Source: Ettlia oleoabundans (Eukaryota > Chlorophyta > Chlorophyceae > Chlamydomonadales). From it: 12,577 bases of DNA. The stretch covers positions 1 to 12,577 of the forward strand of contig JAAMXP010000032.1 of the NCBI GenBank assembly GCA_019693395.1. Direction: 5' to 3'. The notes beneath the pieces are model-generated. The model was not told where the DNA came from. It searched no databases and was given only the letters and a program-made list of their open reading frames with translations. The translations under genes and the position numbers were made by a program. Positions 1-6,069 of this stretch are shown here, one piece after another. Position 1 is the first letter of the stretch, and the number at the start of each line of letters is the position of its first letter.

Positions 1-56
1 CTCTCTCTTTCTCTCTCTCTCTGTCTCTCTCTCTCTCTCTCTCGCCCGCCCGCCCC
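1..56. repeat. CT microsatellite followed by a C-rich tract
   Basis: Almost pure CT dinucleotide runs to about position 45, broken by a few single-base changes, followed by a short CCCGCC-type tract. It lies upstream of the splice acceptor at 345, so it is probably inside an intron of the gene whose last exon is at 346-429. On the + strand it is pyrimidine-only and may add to that intron's pyrimidine content, though it is far from the acceptor. Confidence 0.95.
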
Positions 57-193
57 CCGTGCTTCAACATATTGAAAAGGGGTGGCTAGGATCTGCCCCC
101 AATGCTATGCTGGCACCCTGGTGTTGGCCAAACACGCCTACCCCCCCTTGGTTCGCACCCGCTTCTGGGTTCACCTTGATGTACACGAAAGTT

Positions 194-345
194 GTGCACA
201 CATGCCCATTCCTCTCTTCGTTTGACTGCACCCGCTTGCCTTATCTGACGGTGCGATGGTGGTGGCGTGCACACATGCCCATACCTCTCTTCGTTTGACT
301 GCACCCGCATGCCTTTTCTGACGGTGCGACGGTGGTGGCGTGCAG
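194..345 (+). repeat. 73-bp minisatellite, two units plus a partial third
   Basis: Two near-identical 73-bp units lie at 194-266 and 267-339. Each starts GTGCACACATGCCC and runs through CTCTCTTCGTTTGACTGCAC to GGTGGTGGC. A third unit begins at 340 but diverges after five bases: GTGCAC becomes GTGCAG, which supplies the AG splice acceptor at 344-345. The array is therefore intronic and ends exactly at an exon. The units differ at only a few positions, so the expansion looks recent. Confidence 0.9.
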
Positions 346-429
346 GCCCAGCAGAGAAAGAAGAAGGAAGCGCTGGACATGTGCAGCGACCTGATGACGC
401 AGCTGGAGAGGCAGGGGCTGTTGGCTTGA
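346..429 (+). CDS. Last exon of an unidentified gene (27 aa, coiled-coil-like tail)
   Basis: After the acceptor GTGGCGTGCAG at 335-345 an open frame of 27 codons ends in TGA at 427-429. It starts AQQRKKKEALDMCSDL and ends QLERQGLLA. Nearly every codon ends in G or C, unlike the flanking DNA, which is the main evidence that it is coding. The peptide is charged and heptad-like (basic KKK, then alternating acidic and Leu residues), so it is probably a helical or coiled-coil tail. The upstream exons lie before the window, the parent protein cannot be identified, and the intron phase is assumed to be 0. The exon is followed by about 130 bp without coding signal and then by the hammerhead repeat, whose TGTAA at 736-740 is the first such motif downstream. 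Transcription may therefore end within that repeat. Confidence 0.6.
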   Translation, partial: AQQRKKKEALDMCSDLMTQLERQGLLA

Positions 430-569
430 GGGCTGTTGGCTTTGCTAAGTATAACTTGGAATCACGTCGCAAAACATAAGGTGCCATGCAACACTGAGAT
501 TGTGAATGCAAGTGGCCGGGTAACAAACTATCAGCTCACTTCATCGCTAAGTATCCGCTAGAACCATCA

Positions 570-615
570 GGCTACTGATGAGCACCCCGTGGCTGGGGTC
601 GAAACCGGTCTAGCT
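570..615 (+). ncRNA. Type I hammerhead ribozyme core, apparently intact (copy A)
   Basis: Order seen: GGCTA (570-574, stem I 5' side), CTGATGA (575-581, core), stem II from G582 and A584-C588 pairing with G595-T599 and C600 (one bulged C583, loop 589-594), GAAA (601-604), stem III bases CCGGT (605-609), and C610 as the cleavage-site nucleotide. TAGCT (611-615) then pairs back with GGCTA, giving four Watson-Crick pairs plus G-U. All conserved core bases are present. Stem III is the palindrome ACCGGT, which has no room for a proper hairpin loop. That is the minimal form known from Penelope-like elements and newt satellite RNA, which work as dimers. The bulge in stem II is a departure from the ideal fold. 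Activity is inferred. Confidence 0.75.
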
Positions 616-637
616 AGCCAACCGTTTGCTGTGGAGG

Positions 638-681
638 ACTGCTGCCAAGAGGTCGAGTGATCAAATCTTGGCGGGAGCAGT
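638..681 (+). other. Imperfect hairpin inside hammerhead repeat, copy A
   Basis: ACTGCTGCCAAG (638-649) can pair with CTTGGC (667-672) and AGCAGT (676-681), leaving a GGG bulge on the 3' side and a loop of 17 nt. The same fold survives in copy B (about 6369-6413) except for one lost pair (GCCAAC opposite CTTGGC). It lies 28 nt 3' of the hammerhead and may be part of the element's RNA structure. Confidence 0.6.
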
Positions 682-735
682 TACTTTCCTTTACGCAAGC
701 CATCTGTGTCGCAAGCTCCGTTGCGGTTAGGCGGA

Positions 736-740
736 TGTAA
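736..740 (+). promoter_or_regulatory. TGTAA poly(A)-type signal in hammerhead repeat
   Basis: The sequence GGATGTAAAAC contains TGTAA, the usual green-algal polyadenylation motif. It is kept in copy B at 6470-6474. It is the first TGTAA after the stop codon at 427-429, so it could end that transcript as well as the repeat's own. Confidence 0.4.
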
Positions 741-997
741 AACACGCACATGCACATGCATAAGTACTCCACCCCACCGTCAATAACATGCAGTATGTGT
801 TACAGAATCGTGTAACGCTACTGTGGTATGTGCAATACATCGTACTGCTTTCTCTAGAGGTCTCCAAATGGTTTATGCACATTGACGGTGCAACCTCAAC
901 CTGGGGGGTAGACACAGCTCAGGAGTTGTCTCCAGCCATGTCCTCACTACTACGAGTGTTCAATCGGCCTTGAAAGGAGCATTAGAAAGGAACAGTT

Positions 998-1062
998 CGC
1001 CCTTGGGCGCGGGTTGAAGAAGCCAGCAGAGGAACGGCCCTAGGGCCGCCTCCTGGCTGCCA
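998..1062 (+). repeat. Short dispersed repeat, copy 1
   Basis: An A/G-rich lead-in followed by CGCCCTTGGGCGCGGG, then GAAGCCAGCAGAGGAACGG. Similar series occur at 4021-4082 and 8541-8615, all on the + strand, and the similarity weakens after the GAGGAA block. No coding frame is shared. Confidence 0.55.
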
Positions 1063-1149
1063 CTACTGCGGCCTTGGTACTGTTCACAGTGTCCCCGGAC
1101 TCTGGAGGACCCTATGTCCCCTCCTGGTGGTCAACCTTGGAAACCTACA

Positions 1150-1311
1150 TTGGCCGCCTGATCATCCAAGAATGCAGCAACATCTGCCGGAACCAAATTC
1201 CCGGTCACACAGGCCTGGAAAACGGCAGTCCTGCAGCAGAGCCAGGCACCAGATTAGTTGTTCAGCAACACGCCAAACGCACCCAGGCTAGCTGGCCTTG
1301 CCTCGATTGCA
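1150..1311 (+). repeat. Diverged repeat shared with 3763-3940, copy 1
   Basis: Shared blocks by eye include CAGGCCTGGAAAA, GGC(A/G)GTCCTGCAGCA and CCAGGCTAGCTG(G/C)CCT, in the same order and orientation in both places. It lies 3' of the first Cys-rich gene. No exon is supported in it. Confidence 0.55.
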
Positions 1312-1393
1312 CGAAACCCATAAAGCAAGACACACAGACACGTAGTCCATAACCTCTTGTCCTGCACGTGTGCAACAGCTAGGTGCACCCAAC

Positions 1394-2257
1394 TCACGCG
1401 GTGTAGCGGACGTCTTCAGGCGAGACGGGCTGTCCCAGTAGATCGTTATTGTTTTGAGCGCTTGCGATGAAGCAGTCCAGCCCCATCTGCTTGCACGCAC
1501 GTTGGCAGTGTGAACGGTAGGAGTGCTAGATATTGTGTGTTTGCAACATTGCAAATCGTTCAGTGGTGGAAGCAATATATCGCACGGTAGTGTGTTGCAT
1601 CCAGTTGGTGCGCATATGCTGCACCAGGGCTTTTTAGCAACTTTGCTCATCGCAACACAGGTGACATGGGAGCACAGCACCATGAAGCCACCCCAAACGC
1701 ATAAGCGGCGTGTGGCACTTACTGCACTCATGATCTGCTGGCACTGGGCGGGGCAGGCATCGCCGTTGGTGACAGCCCCAATGCACTCATCACTATACAC
1801 AGCTGTGAAGACAGATCTGTCAACTCCCTCGCATCCAGGAGGCACTTGAAATGGCGCAGCAACGCCCAGGCCAGCGGCGGCGCCTTGGCCTGCGCTCCAT
1901 CAATGGGGTGGTTGAGAACAGCATGAGAACGTTAACTGGCTGGCTGCATTGTGCCTAGCAAGGGACCGGAGAGACTGTTGTTTATACAAGGGACTCAAGC
2001 GGGCAATGAGGCCATGCTGCACTGAGACGTCGACGGGCGGCTGATCGGCTGACCCTTGGATGCAGCAGATAGGCCGACCGGGGCAGCAGCACCACGGCAG
2101 CCCTTGAGTGCGAGTTGCAACCCCTTGGACAACTGCAGGCATGCATTGAACTACAAGGTAGGCTGCCTGGGCACCCATCCTCACCACGAGCACCAATCTG
2201 AGCCCAGGAGACGGCCAAGCAAACAGCCAACACCACCGGCAGAGACACGGTCCTCAT
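1394..2257 (-). CDS. Small secreted Cys-rich protein, copy 1 (3 exons, 123 aa)
   Basis: Rebuilt exons on the - strand: 2257-2185, 1889-1723 and 1525-1394. Donors are GTGAGG and GTAAGT; acceptors are GGAGCGCAG and ATATCTAG. The phases (1, then 0) join without a break, and the stop is TGA at 1396-1394. Exon 1 is a clear signal peptide, MRTVSLPVVLAVCLAVSWA followed by QIGAR. Exon 2 carries Cys with spacing C-x15-C-x9-C-x3-C, including FTAVYSDEC and ACPAQCQQ. Exon 3 carries ACKQMGLDCFIASA and ends SPEDVRYTA. There are seven Cys in the mature part, probably forming disulphides outside the cell or in the secretory pathway. The paralogue at 4156-4968 has the same exon plan; exon 3 is 132 nt in both and 25 of 43 residues are identical. 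I do not recognise the family. A TATA box lies about 90 bp upstream. Confidence 0.75.
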
Positions 2258-2345
2258 TGTTCTGTTCTGAATGAGCAGTGGTGGTTCCACTGGTTGTTTC
2301 CACTGACTAAGATTGAAACAAGGTCGCGAAACAGTCGAAAATCCT

Positions 2346-2353
2346 GTTTTATA
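2346..2353 (-). promoter_or_regulatory. TATA box of Cys-rich gene 1
   Basis: Read on the - strand, GGCAAGTATAAAACAGG lies 89-96 bp upstream of the ATG at 2257. The homologous place upstream of the paralogue reads GGGCGAGTATAAGGG. Conservation of position and surroundings supports a real core promoter, with a 5' leader of roughly 60 nt if initiation is about 30 bp downstream. Confidence 0.7.
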
Positions 2354-2720
2354 CTTGCCCATGCCAGGCAGTACACATCCGAACAAGCCCTGCATTCCTG
2401 CACCTTCCACTTCGCCCTGCTCGCCCCTCCACAACGGGTAGCACTTCCCGACGGCCTAGTGAAGCATCGTTGCTGTGGCTGTGTGCATGTGCGTTTCCCA
2501 GCAGGTTTCCTAGGAGTTCCCGAGCAGTACACCGTGAAGCTCCGGCAGGCTGGGAAAGCAGGCCTGGTTGTTCTTAGGTCGTTAAGGTTGCAACGTATGC
2601 AGCAGGGGACAGCACGGCTGCTCCTGTGAACGGTGAGCACCTCCACCAGGACATATTGCAGTACAGTGGAACCGTCGGGGCCTGTCGGGTGAAGCAGCTT
2701 AGGGCTGTTGCCGTGCTGCA
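2354..2720 (-). promoter_or_regulatory. Conserved upstream region of Cys-rich gene 1
   Basis: About 360 bp upstream of the TATA box match 5061-5385 in long blocks, for example ATGTCCTGG(T/C)GGAGGT and GTTTCCCAGCAGGTTTCCTA (read on + for the latter). Short ORFs here do not keep a common frame between the copies, so I read this as promoter or leader DNA rather than an exon. Confidence 0.5.
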
Positions 2721-2753
2721 AACGCCAGCTCTGCCCTGATCTCTCTCCCATGC

Positions 2754-2774
2754 GTGTGTGTTACATAACCCCGC
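2754..2774 (+). repeat. 21-bp fragment of the 55-bp repeat
   Basis: GTGTGTGTTACATAACCCCG plus C is identical to 3023-3043, the outer part of the 55-bp repeat, but the match stops there. It may be a truncated end of the same element family. Confidence 0.7.
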
Positions 2775-3021
2775 ATAACCCATGCAGTGTTTTGATTCAC
2801 GCATATCGGATCCATGTGATTAACAGGCATATCCATTGCTGCTGCCTGTGCTGCGCATACAACCACTGATGCACTTGATTGTTCAACAATGTTCCAATGC
2901 ATTCCTGTGGTTGGTCTTCGGCATTTGGAAGATTGGAGGCAGTACAACAGACGGTCAATCAACGTTGCTCGGTATGTAATACATGGATGAGGGGCGCGAC
3001 AAGAACTAACGTGCTACGCAG
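2775..3021. other. Intergenic stretch, nothing recognised
   Basis: No exon, RNA gene or clear repeat seen between the 21-bp fragment and the 55-bp repeat. Short ORFs on the - strand lack splice or codon-bias support. Confidence 0.4.
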
Positions 3022-3076
3022 TGTGTGTGTTACATAACCCCGCTACTTAGGCCCTACTGGACCTGGGCAGGGGAGC
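3022..3076 (+). repeat. 55-bp inverted repeat, left copy
   Basis: It starts TGTGTGTGTTACATAACCCC and ends CCTGGGCAGGGGAGC. The reverse complement is at 11613-11667 with one mismatch. The ends read TG...CA outward, as in many terminal repeats. GCAG directly abuts it on the left, and TGCAG follows the right copy. No transposase gene is seen in the 8.5 kb between. Confidence 0.85.
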
Positions 3077-3120
3077 CGTACCGGCCGACTCAAAACCGTG
3101 CCTGCGGGTGTAGCCGGCAT

Positions 3121-3180
3121 CCAAGGGACACCCCTCCCTTGACCTGCCAGCAGCCAGGGGACACCCCTCCCCTGGCCTGC
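3121..3180. repeat. Two 33-bp-period hairpin units
   Basis: Unit 1 (3121-3147) and unit 2 (3154-3180) share GGGACACCCCTCCC. Each is an inverted repeat: CAAGGG with CCCTTG in unit 1 and CCAGGGG with CCCCTGG in unit 2. The A-T pair of unit 1 is a G-C pair in unit 2, a compensatory change that supports a paired structure. Confidence 0.65.
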
Positions 3181-3762
3181 TGACCGCCCTGCCGGACACG
3201 CAACCCCTAACCTCAGTGAGGGGGGGACGTGTTGATCCTTGGCAGCTTAGGTGAGTTAGACCGACGGTGGCCAACGATTCGCAGGCGTTATGCGTTCAAT
3301 ACAATTGCCCACCACAAGCAGTACTAGGGCAAAGCCCGTTCCCCTCTGTCACTGCCAATCAGATTGGACAGCGCCCTATGTCAATGTAAACATGATGTTA
3401 GCAGTCAGGTCATATGTCAGGATTGTCAATGTGGCATTATATGTCAGACACAGTATGTCAAGGTGTCATGATGCAAATGCATGAATGAAATGCAATGCAG
3501 TAATGGTGATAGGTGTTGCATGGTAGATTTCGGTCTGTCGTAGGGCTGCCTAGGTACGCAACACTAAGACAGTGGATAAATGCAGCCCGGTGTCTACCCA
3601 CGGGCTTTCCTGGACGTCAAAATTTTCCATCCCACCGTCAATGCCACTACAGAATTATGGAACTGTTCAGCGCCACACCGCTATCAGTCTTTACAGCGTA
3701 CTCTTTGCTCTCCAACTCTTACAACAAATGCACAGCGGTAGTCAACCCTGCAATCCTGACAT
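3181..3762. other. Intergenic, A/T-richer, with TATGTCA motifs
   Basis: No exon supported. TATGTCA occurs at 3377-3383, 3413-3419, 3440-3446 and 3454-3460, all on +, with no fixed spacing. ORFs between 3513 and 3937 overlap the repeat at 3763-3940, have poor codon bias and no matching splice sites. Confidence 0.4.
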
Positions 3763-3940
3763 GGCCGCCAGTTCATCCAGCAGCACAGCAACATCCGCTG
3801 GAACAGGCATCCCAGTCATACAGGCCTGGAAAATGGCGGTCCTGCAGCATAGCCACCACAACACCGTACCCAGGTCTTTGGTAGCAGGGTTGACCAGCAA
3901 CATGCCGACAGTGGCCAGGCTAGCTGCCCTAGCCTGAATA
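3763..3940 (+). repeat. Diverged repeat shared with 1150-1311, copy 2
   Basis: Same block order as the first copy, including CAGGCCTGGAAAA and CCAGGCTAGCTGCCCT. It lies on the 3' side of the second Cys-rich gene, but beyond the short repeat at 4021-4082, whereas in copy 1 the order is reversed. Confidence 0.55.
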
Positions 3941-4020
3941 TCAAGGCCTTAGTAGTCTAGGCAACTCTTAACCCACATGAGGGACAAAAACCCACAAAAG
4001 AAAAAGAAAGCAAGACAACT

Positions 4021-4082
4021 TCCTTGGACGTGGGTTGAGGAAGAAGGCAGAGGAACGCCACCGAGGGGCCGACTCTTGCTGG
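4021..4082 (+). repeat. Short dispersed repeat, copy 2
   Basis: TTGGACGTGGGTTGAGGAAG followed by GGCAGAGGAACG and CTTGCTGGCTACCAC. It follows an A-rich run (3985-4016), as the other copies follow A/G-rich stretches. Confidence 0.5.
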
Positions 4083-4155
4083 CTACCACCACGAGACATA
4101 TACTAGTCTATACATCTGTTGTCGTGCGCATGCGCAACAGCTAGCTGCATCCAAC

Positions 4156-4968
4156 TCACGCGGCGGAAGCGACGTTTTCAGGCGAGGAGGGCTGCCCCAA
4201 TGAATCATTAATGTACAGGGCGCTTGCCACAAAGCAGTCCAGCCCCACCTGCTCGCATGCACATTGGTAGTGTGAATGGCAGGCTTGCTCAAGCTTCATG
4301 GTGAGTGGAATGTGGGCAGTGGGCAGCGATGGAAAACAAGCCGACACGGTTGTTGGTGCATACACTGTGTACGCACACTTGTTGCACCAGCACCTGCTGA
4401 CTTTTTGCGGATCGCAGCGGGGGTGACATTGGAGCACAGCACTGTGAACCCACCCCAAACCCAAAACTACTGGGTGGAACTCACCGCATCCATACCCTGC
4501 TGACACTGGGCGGGGCAGGCTTCGTCTTGGGTGAACACCCCGAGGCACTCGCTGCTGAATAAGGCTGTAAAGCTGGAAATGTCAAGCCCCTGGCATTCAG
4601 GCGGCCCTCCAAAAGTGGGCTGAATAGTGGCCTGCTCAGAGGCCTGGCCTGCGCTCCAATAAGTGGATGAATATGAGCAGCATGTGAGAATGTTGGCTGG
4701 CTGTAATGTGCGTAGCAAGGGACCACAGAGGCTGCTTTTATACACGGGAATCAAGCGAGAGGCGTGGCCGTGCTGCCTATTGACGGCCGGCTGGCTCAGT
4801 CGAGTCCTTGGATTCAGATAGGTCGATCGGGACAGCGGCACCACGGCAACCCTCGGGTGCAAGTTACAATCTCTTTTGTGGGCACCATTCCTCACCACGA
4901 GCGCCAATCTTGGCCCAGGAGCCGGCCAAGCAAACAACCAACACCACCGGCAGAGACAAAGCCCTCAT
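4156..4968 (-). CDS. Small secreted Cys-rich protein, copy 2 (3 exons, 122 aa)
   Basis: Exons on the - strand: 4968-4896, 4648-4485 and 4287-4156. Donors are GTGAGG and GTGAGT; acceptors are GGAGCGCAG and AAGCTTGAG. An acceptor 6 bp upstream (exon start 4293) would add two residues in frame. Exon 1 is a signal peptide, MRALSLPVVLVVCLAGSWA. Exon 2 has PPECQGLD, FTALFSSECLG and ACPAQCQQGMDA, with the same C-x15-C-x9-C-x3-C spacing as copy 1. Exon 3 has ACEQVGLDCFVASA and ends SPENVASAA at TGA 4158-4156. There are eight mature Cys, one more than copy 1 (an extra pair near the start of exon 3 replaces one). About 60% of residues match copy 1 across the Cys domain. It is predicted to be secreted; the function is unknown and I do not recognise the family. 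Confidence 0.75.
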
Positions 4969-5052
4969 TGTTCTGTTTTGAATGAGCAGTGGTAGTTCTA
5001 GTGGCTGTGCCCACTGACCTAGACTGAAACAAGGTGGCGAAACAGTCGGAAA

Positions 5053-5060
5053 CCCTTATA
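5053..5060 (-). promoter_or_regulatory. TATA-like box of Cys-rich gene 2
   Basis: TATAAGGG on the - strand, 85-92 bp upstream of the ATG at 4968, in the place of TATAAAAC in copy 1. The last bases are a weaker match to TATA consensus, so copy 2 may be expressed at a different level. Confidence 0.6.
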
Positions 5061-5385
5061 CTCGCCCAAGCCAGGCAGTACACGTCCGGCTGGACGATTT
5101 CTGCACCTTCCACTTCGGCCTGCTCGCCCCTTCGCAACGCGTAGCACTCCCGAAGCCCTGAAGCTTCGCTGCTGTGAATGTGCGGATGTGCGTTTCCCAG
5201 CAGGTTTCCTAGGAGTTCCCGAGCAACCCATGTGGCCAGAAGATTCCAGCGCTCTGCAGCAGCCGACAGCACGATTGCTCCTGGGATGGTAAGACCTCCG
5301 CCAGGACATGATGCAGCACAGCGGGATGTCAGGGTCAGGTCCCTTGGAGCAGCTCAGGGCCGCTGCGGTGCTGCGGTTTTCTGTT

Positions 5386-6069
5386 GAGAGGTCCTTGTAG
5401 TGTAGAGGCAGGGGCTATCACCATGATGTGCTGCACCGCATCCAGCTGGATTGAGGCGGCAGATGGACCCATGAGGTGGCAGGCAGCACAGCACGGCACC
5501 TGTGTAGCATGCAGTCACAGCCACAGCAGCTCGGGCTTCTGCTCTGCTGCTGCTGGGATCTGCCAGTGGCAGTGCAGACGCTAGCAACAGGACGCTGACA
5601 TCAGGAGAACTATCCTAGTGCAGATGTGAGGGCTAGGAACCGCTTGCTGAGTAGCACTCTTGGAGTCAGCTGGGCCAGCTGGTGGCAGGCAATAGCAACA
5701 GGTGGCACACCGCAGCGCTTGATGTGGATATACCCAGATTTGTACGAAAATGTTATTGCCGCCTGGACCTATATAGCACAGTAACAAAGCTGTGTACAGT
5801 TTAGAACAGGACTGCATGAAGCAAGTGTGCACACGGCAGGCATTGGGGAGGCAAATTCCGCATAGTGGCGATGGCAAGCAACGAAAATTGCGCAGCGGTC
5901 CGCTTGCAAACACCAGGAGTTAAAACCGCTGTGAAGGAGTATGAAAAGTTTTTATTGCGAAGCTCTAGCTGCCCTACAACGCAATGGTTGACGCAACCAT
6001 GGTGAGCCAACAAGCAGTACTGCTAGTACTGCAATGCATGGTTTGTTTGTGTACACCGTACACAACATG
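5386..6069. other. No gene recognised; 3' flank of the Ala-rich gene
   Basis: Open frames exist on both strands at 5384-5587 and 5581-5913, with several Cys codons, but I could not find flanking splice sites, a start context or a frame preference that would make any of them convincing. The part nearest 6070 should be the 3' UTR of the - strand gene at 6070-8950. No TTACA (TGTAA on -) was seen in it. Confidence 0.4.
5984..6032. other. Two adjacent tight hairpins in presumed 3' UTR
   Basis: ATGGTTG (5984-5990) and CAACCAT (5994-6000) form a 7-bp stem with a 3-nt loop. GCAGTACT (6014-6021) and AGTACTGC (6025-6032) form an 8-bp stem with a 3-nt loop. Both are perfect and lie 38 and 70 bp past the stop codon of the - strand gene ending at 6070, so they would be transcribed in its 3' UTR. 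Confidence 0.6.

Larger units (their letters stand above)
558..755 (+). repeat. Dispersed ~200-bp repeat, copy A (hammerhead-bearing element)
   Basis: It starts CTAGAACCATCAGG and ends near GCGGATGTAAAACACGCACA. It matches 6290-6488 in the same orientation with about ten substitutions, mostly transitions, and one 2-nt indel counted by eye. In order it holds a hammerhead core (570-615), a long imperfect hairpin (638-649 with 667-681) and TGTAA at 736-740. No open reading frame fits it, so it looks like a small non-autonomous retroelement or a retroelement end. Hammerheads are known in Penelope-like elements and retrozymes, but no reverse transcriptase is seen between the two copies. Confidence 0.9.
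756..1393. other. Non-coding stretch with diverged repeats
   Basis: No convincing exon on either strand. It holds the 3' flank of the Cys-rich gene at 1394-2257. Two pieces recur elsewhere: 998-1062 resembles 4021-4082 and 8541-8615, and 1150-1311 resembles 3763-3940. The two pieces come in the opposite order around the second Cys-rich gene, so this flank has been rearranged since the duplication. Confidence 0.5.
1380..2715 (-). repeat. Tandem duplication unit 1 (Cys-rich gene plus promoter region)
   Basis: It matches 4140-5385 along most of its length: 3' end, three exons, both introns, TATA region and about 350 bp of further upstream sequence. The start codons of the two genes are 2711 bp apart. 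Intron 2 has the same length (197 bp) in both copies and intron 1 differs (295 and 247 bp). The non-coding parts look about as diverged as the exons, so the duplication is old but still alignable. Confidence 0.85.
4140..5385 (-). repeat. Tandem duplication unit 2 (Cys-rich gene plus promoter region)
   Basis: Partner of 1380-2715, in the same orientation. Homology begins near the stop codon and runs through the gene to about 5385, where CTGCTCCAAGGGACC-type sequence upstream of the TATA region stops matching. Confidence 0.85.

Noticed and set aside
1288..1845. 185-codon - strand ORF as a single gene
   Set aside because: It reads through two good splice sites of the Cys-rich gene (GTAAGT donor at 1722 and TCTAG acceptor at 1526) and is in the wrong frame for exon 3. 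The paralogue has no matching continuous ORF.
2254..2751. 165-codon - strand ORF upstream of Cys-rich gene 1
   Set aside because: The homologous DNA at 4985-5385 does not keep this frame open, and the region carries the conserved TATA box. Read as promoter and leader.
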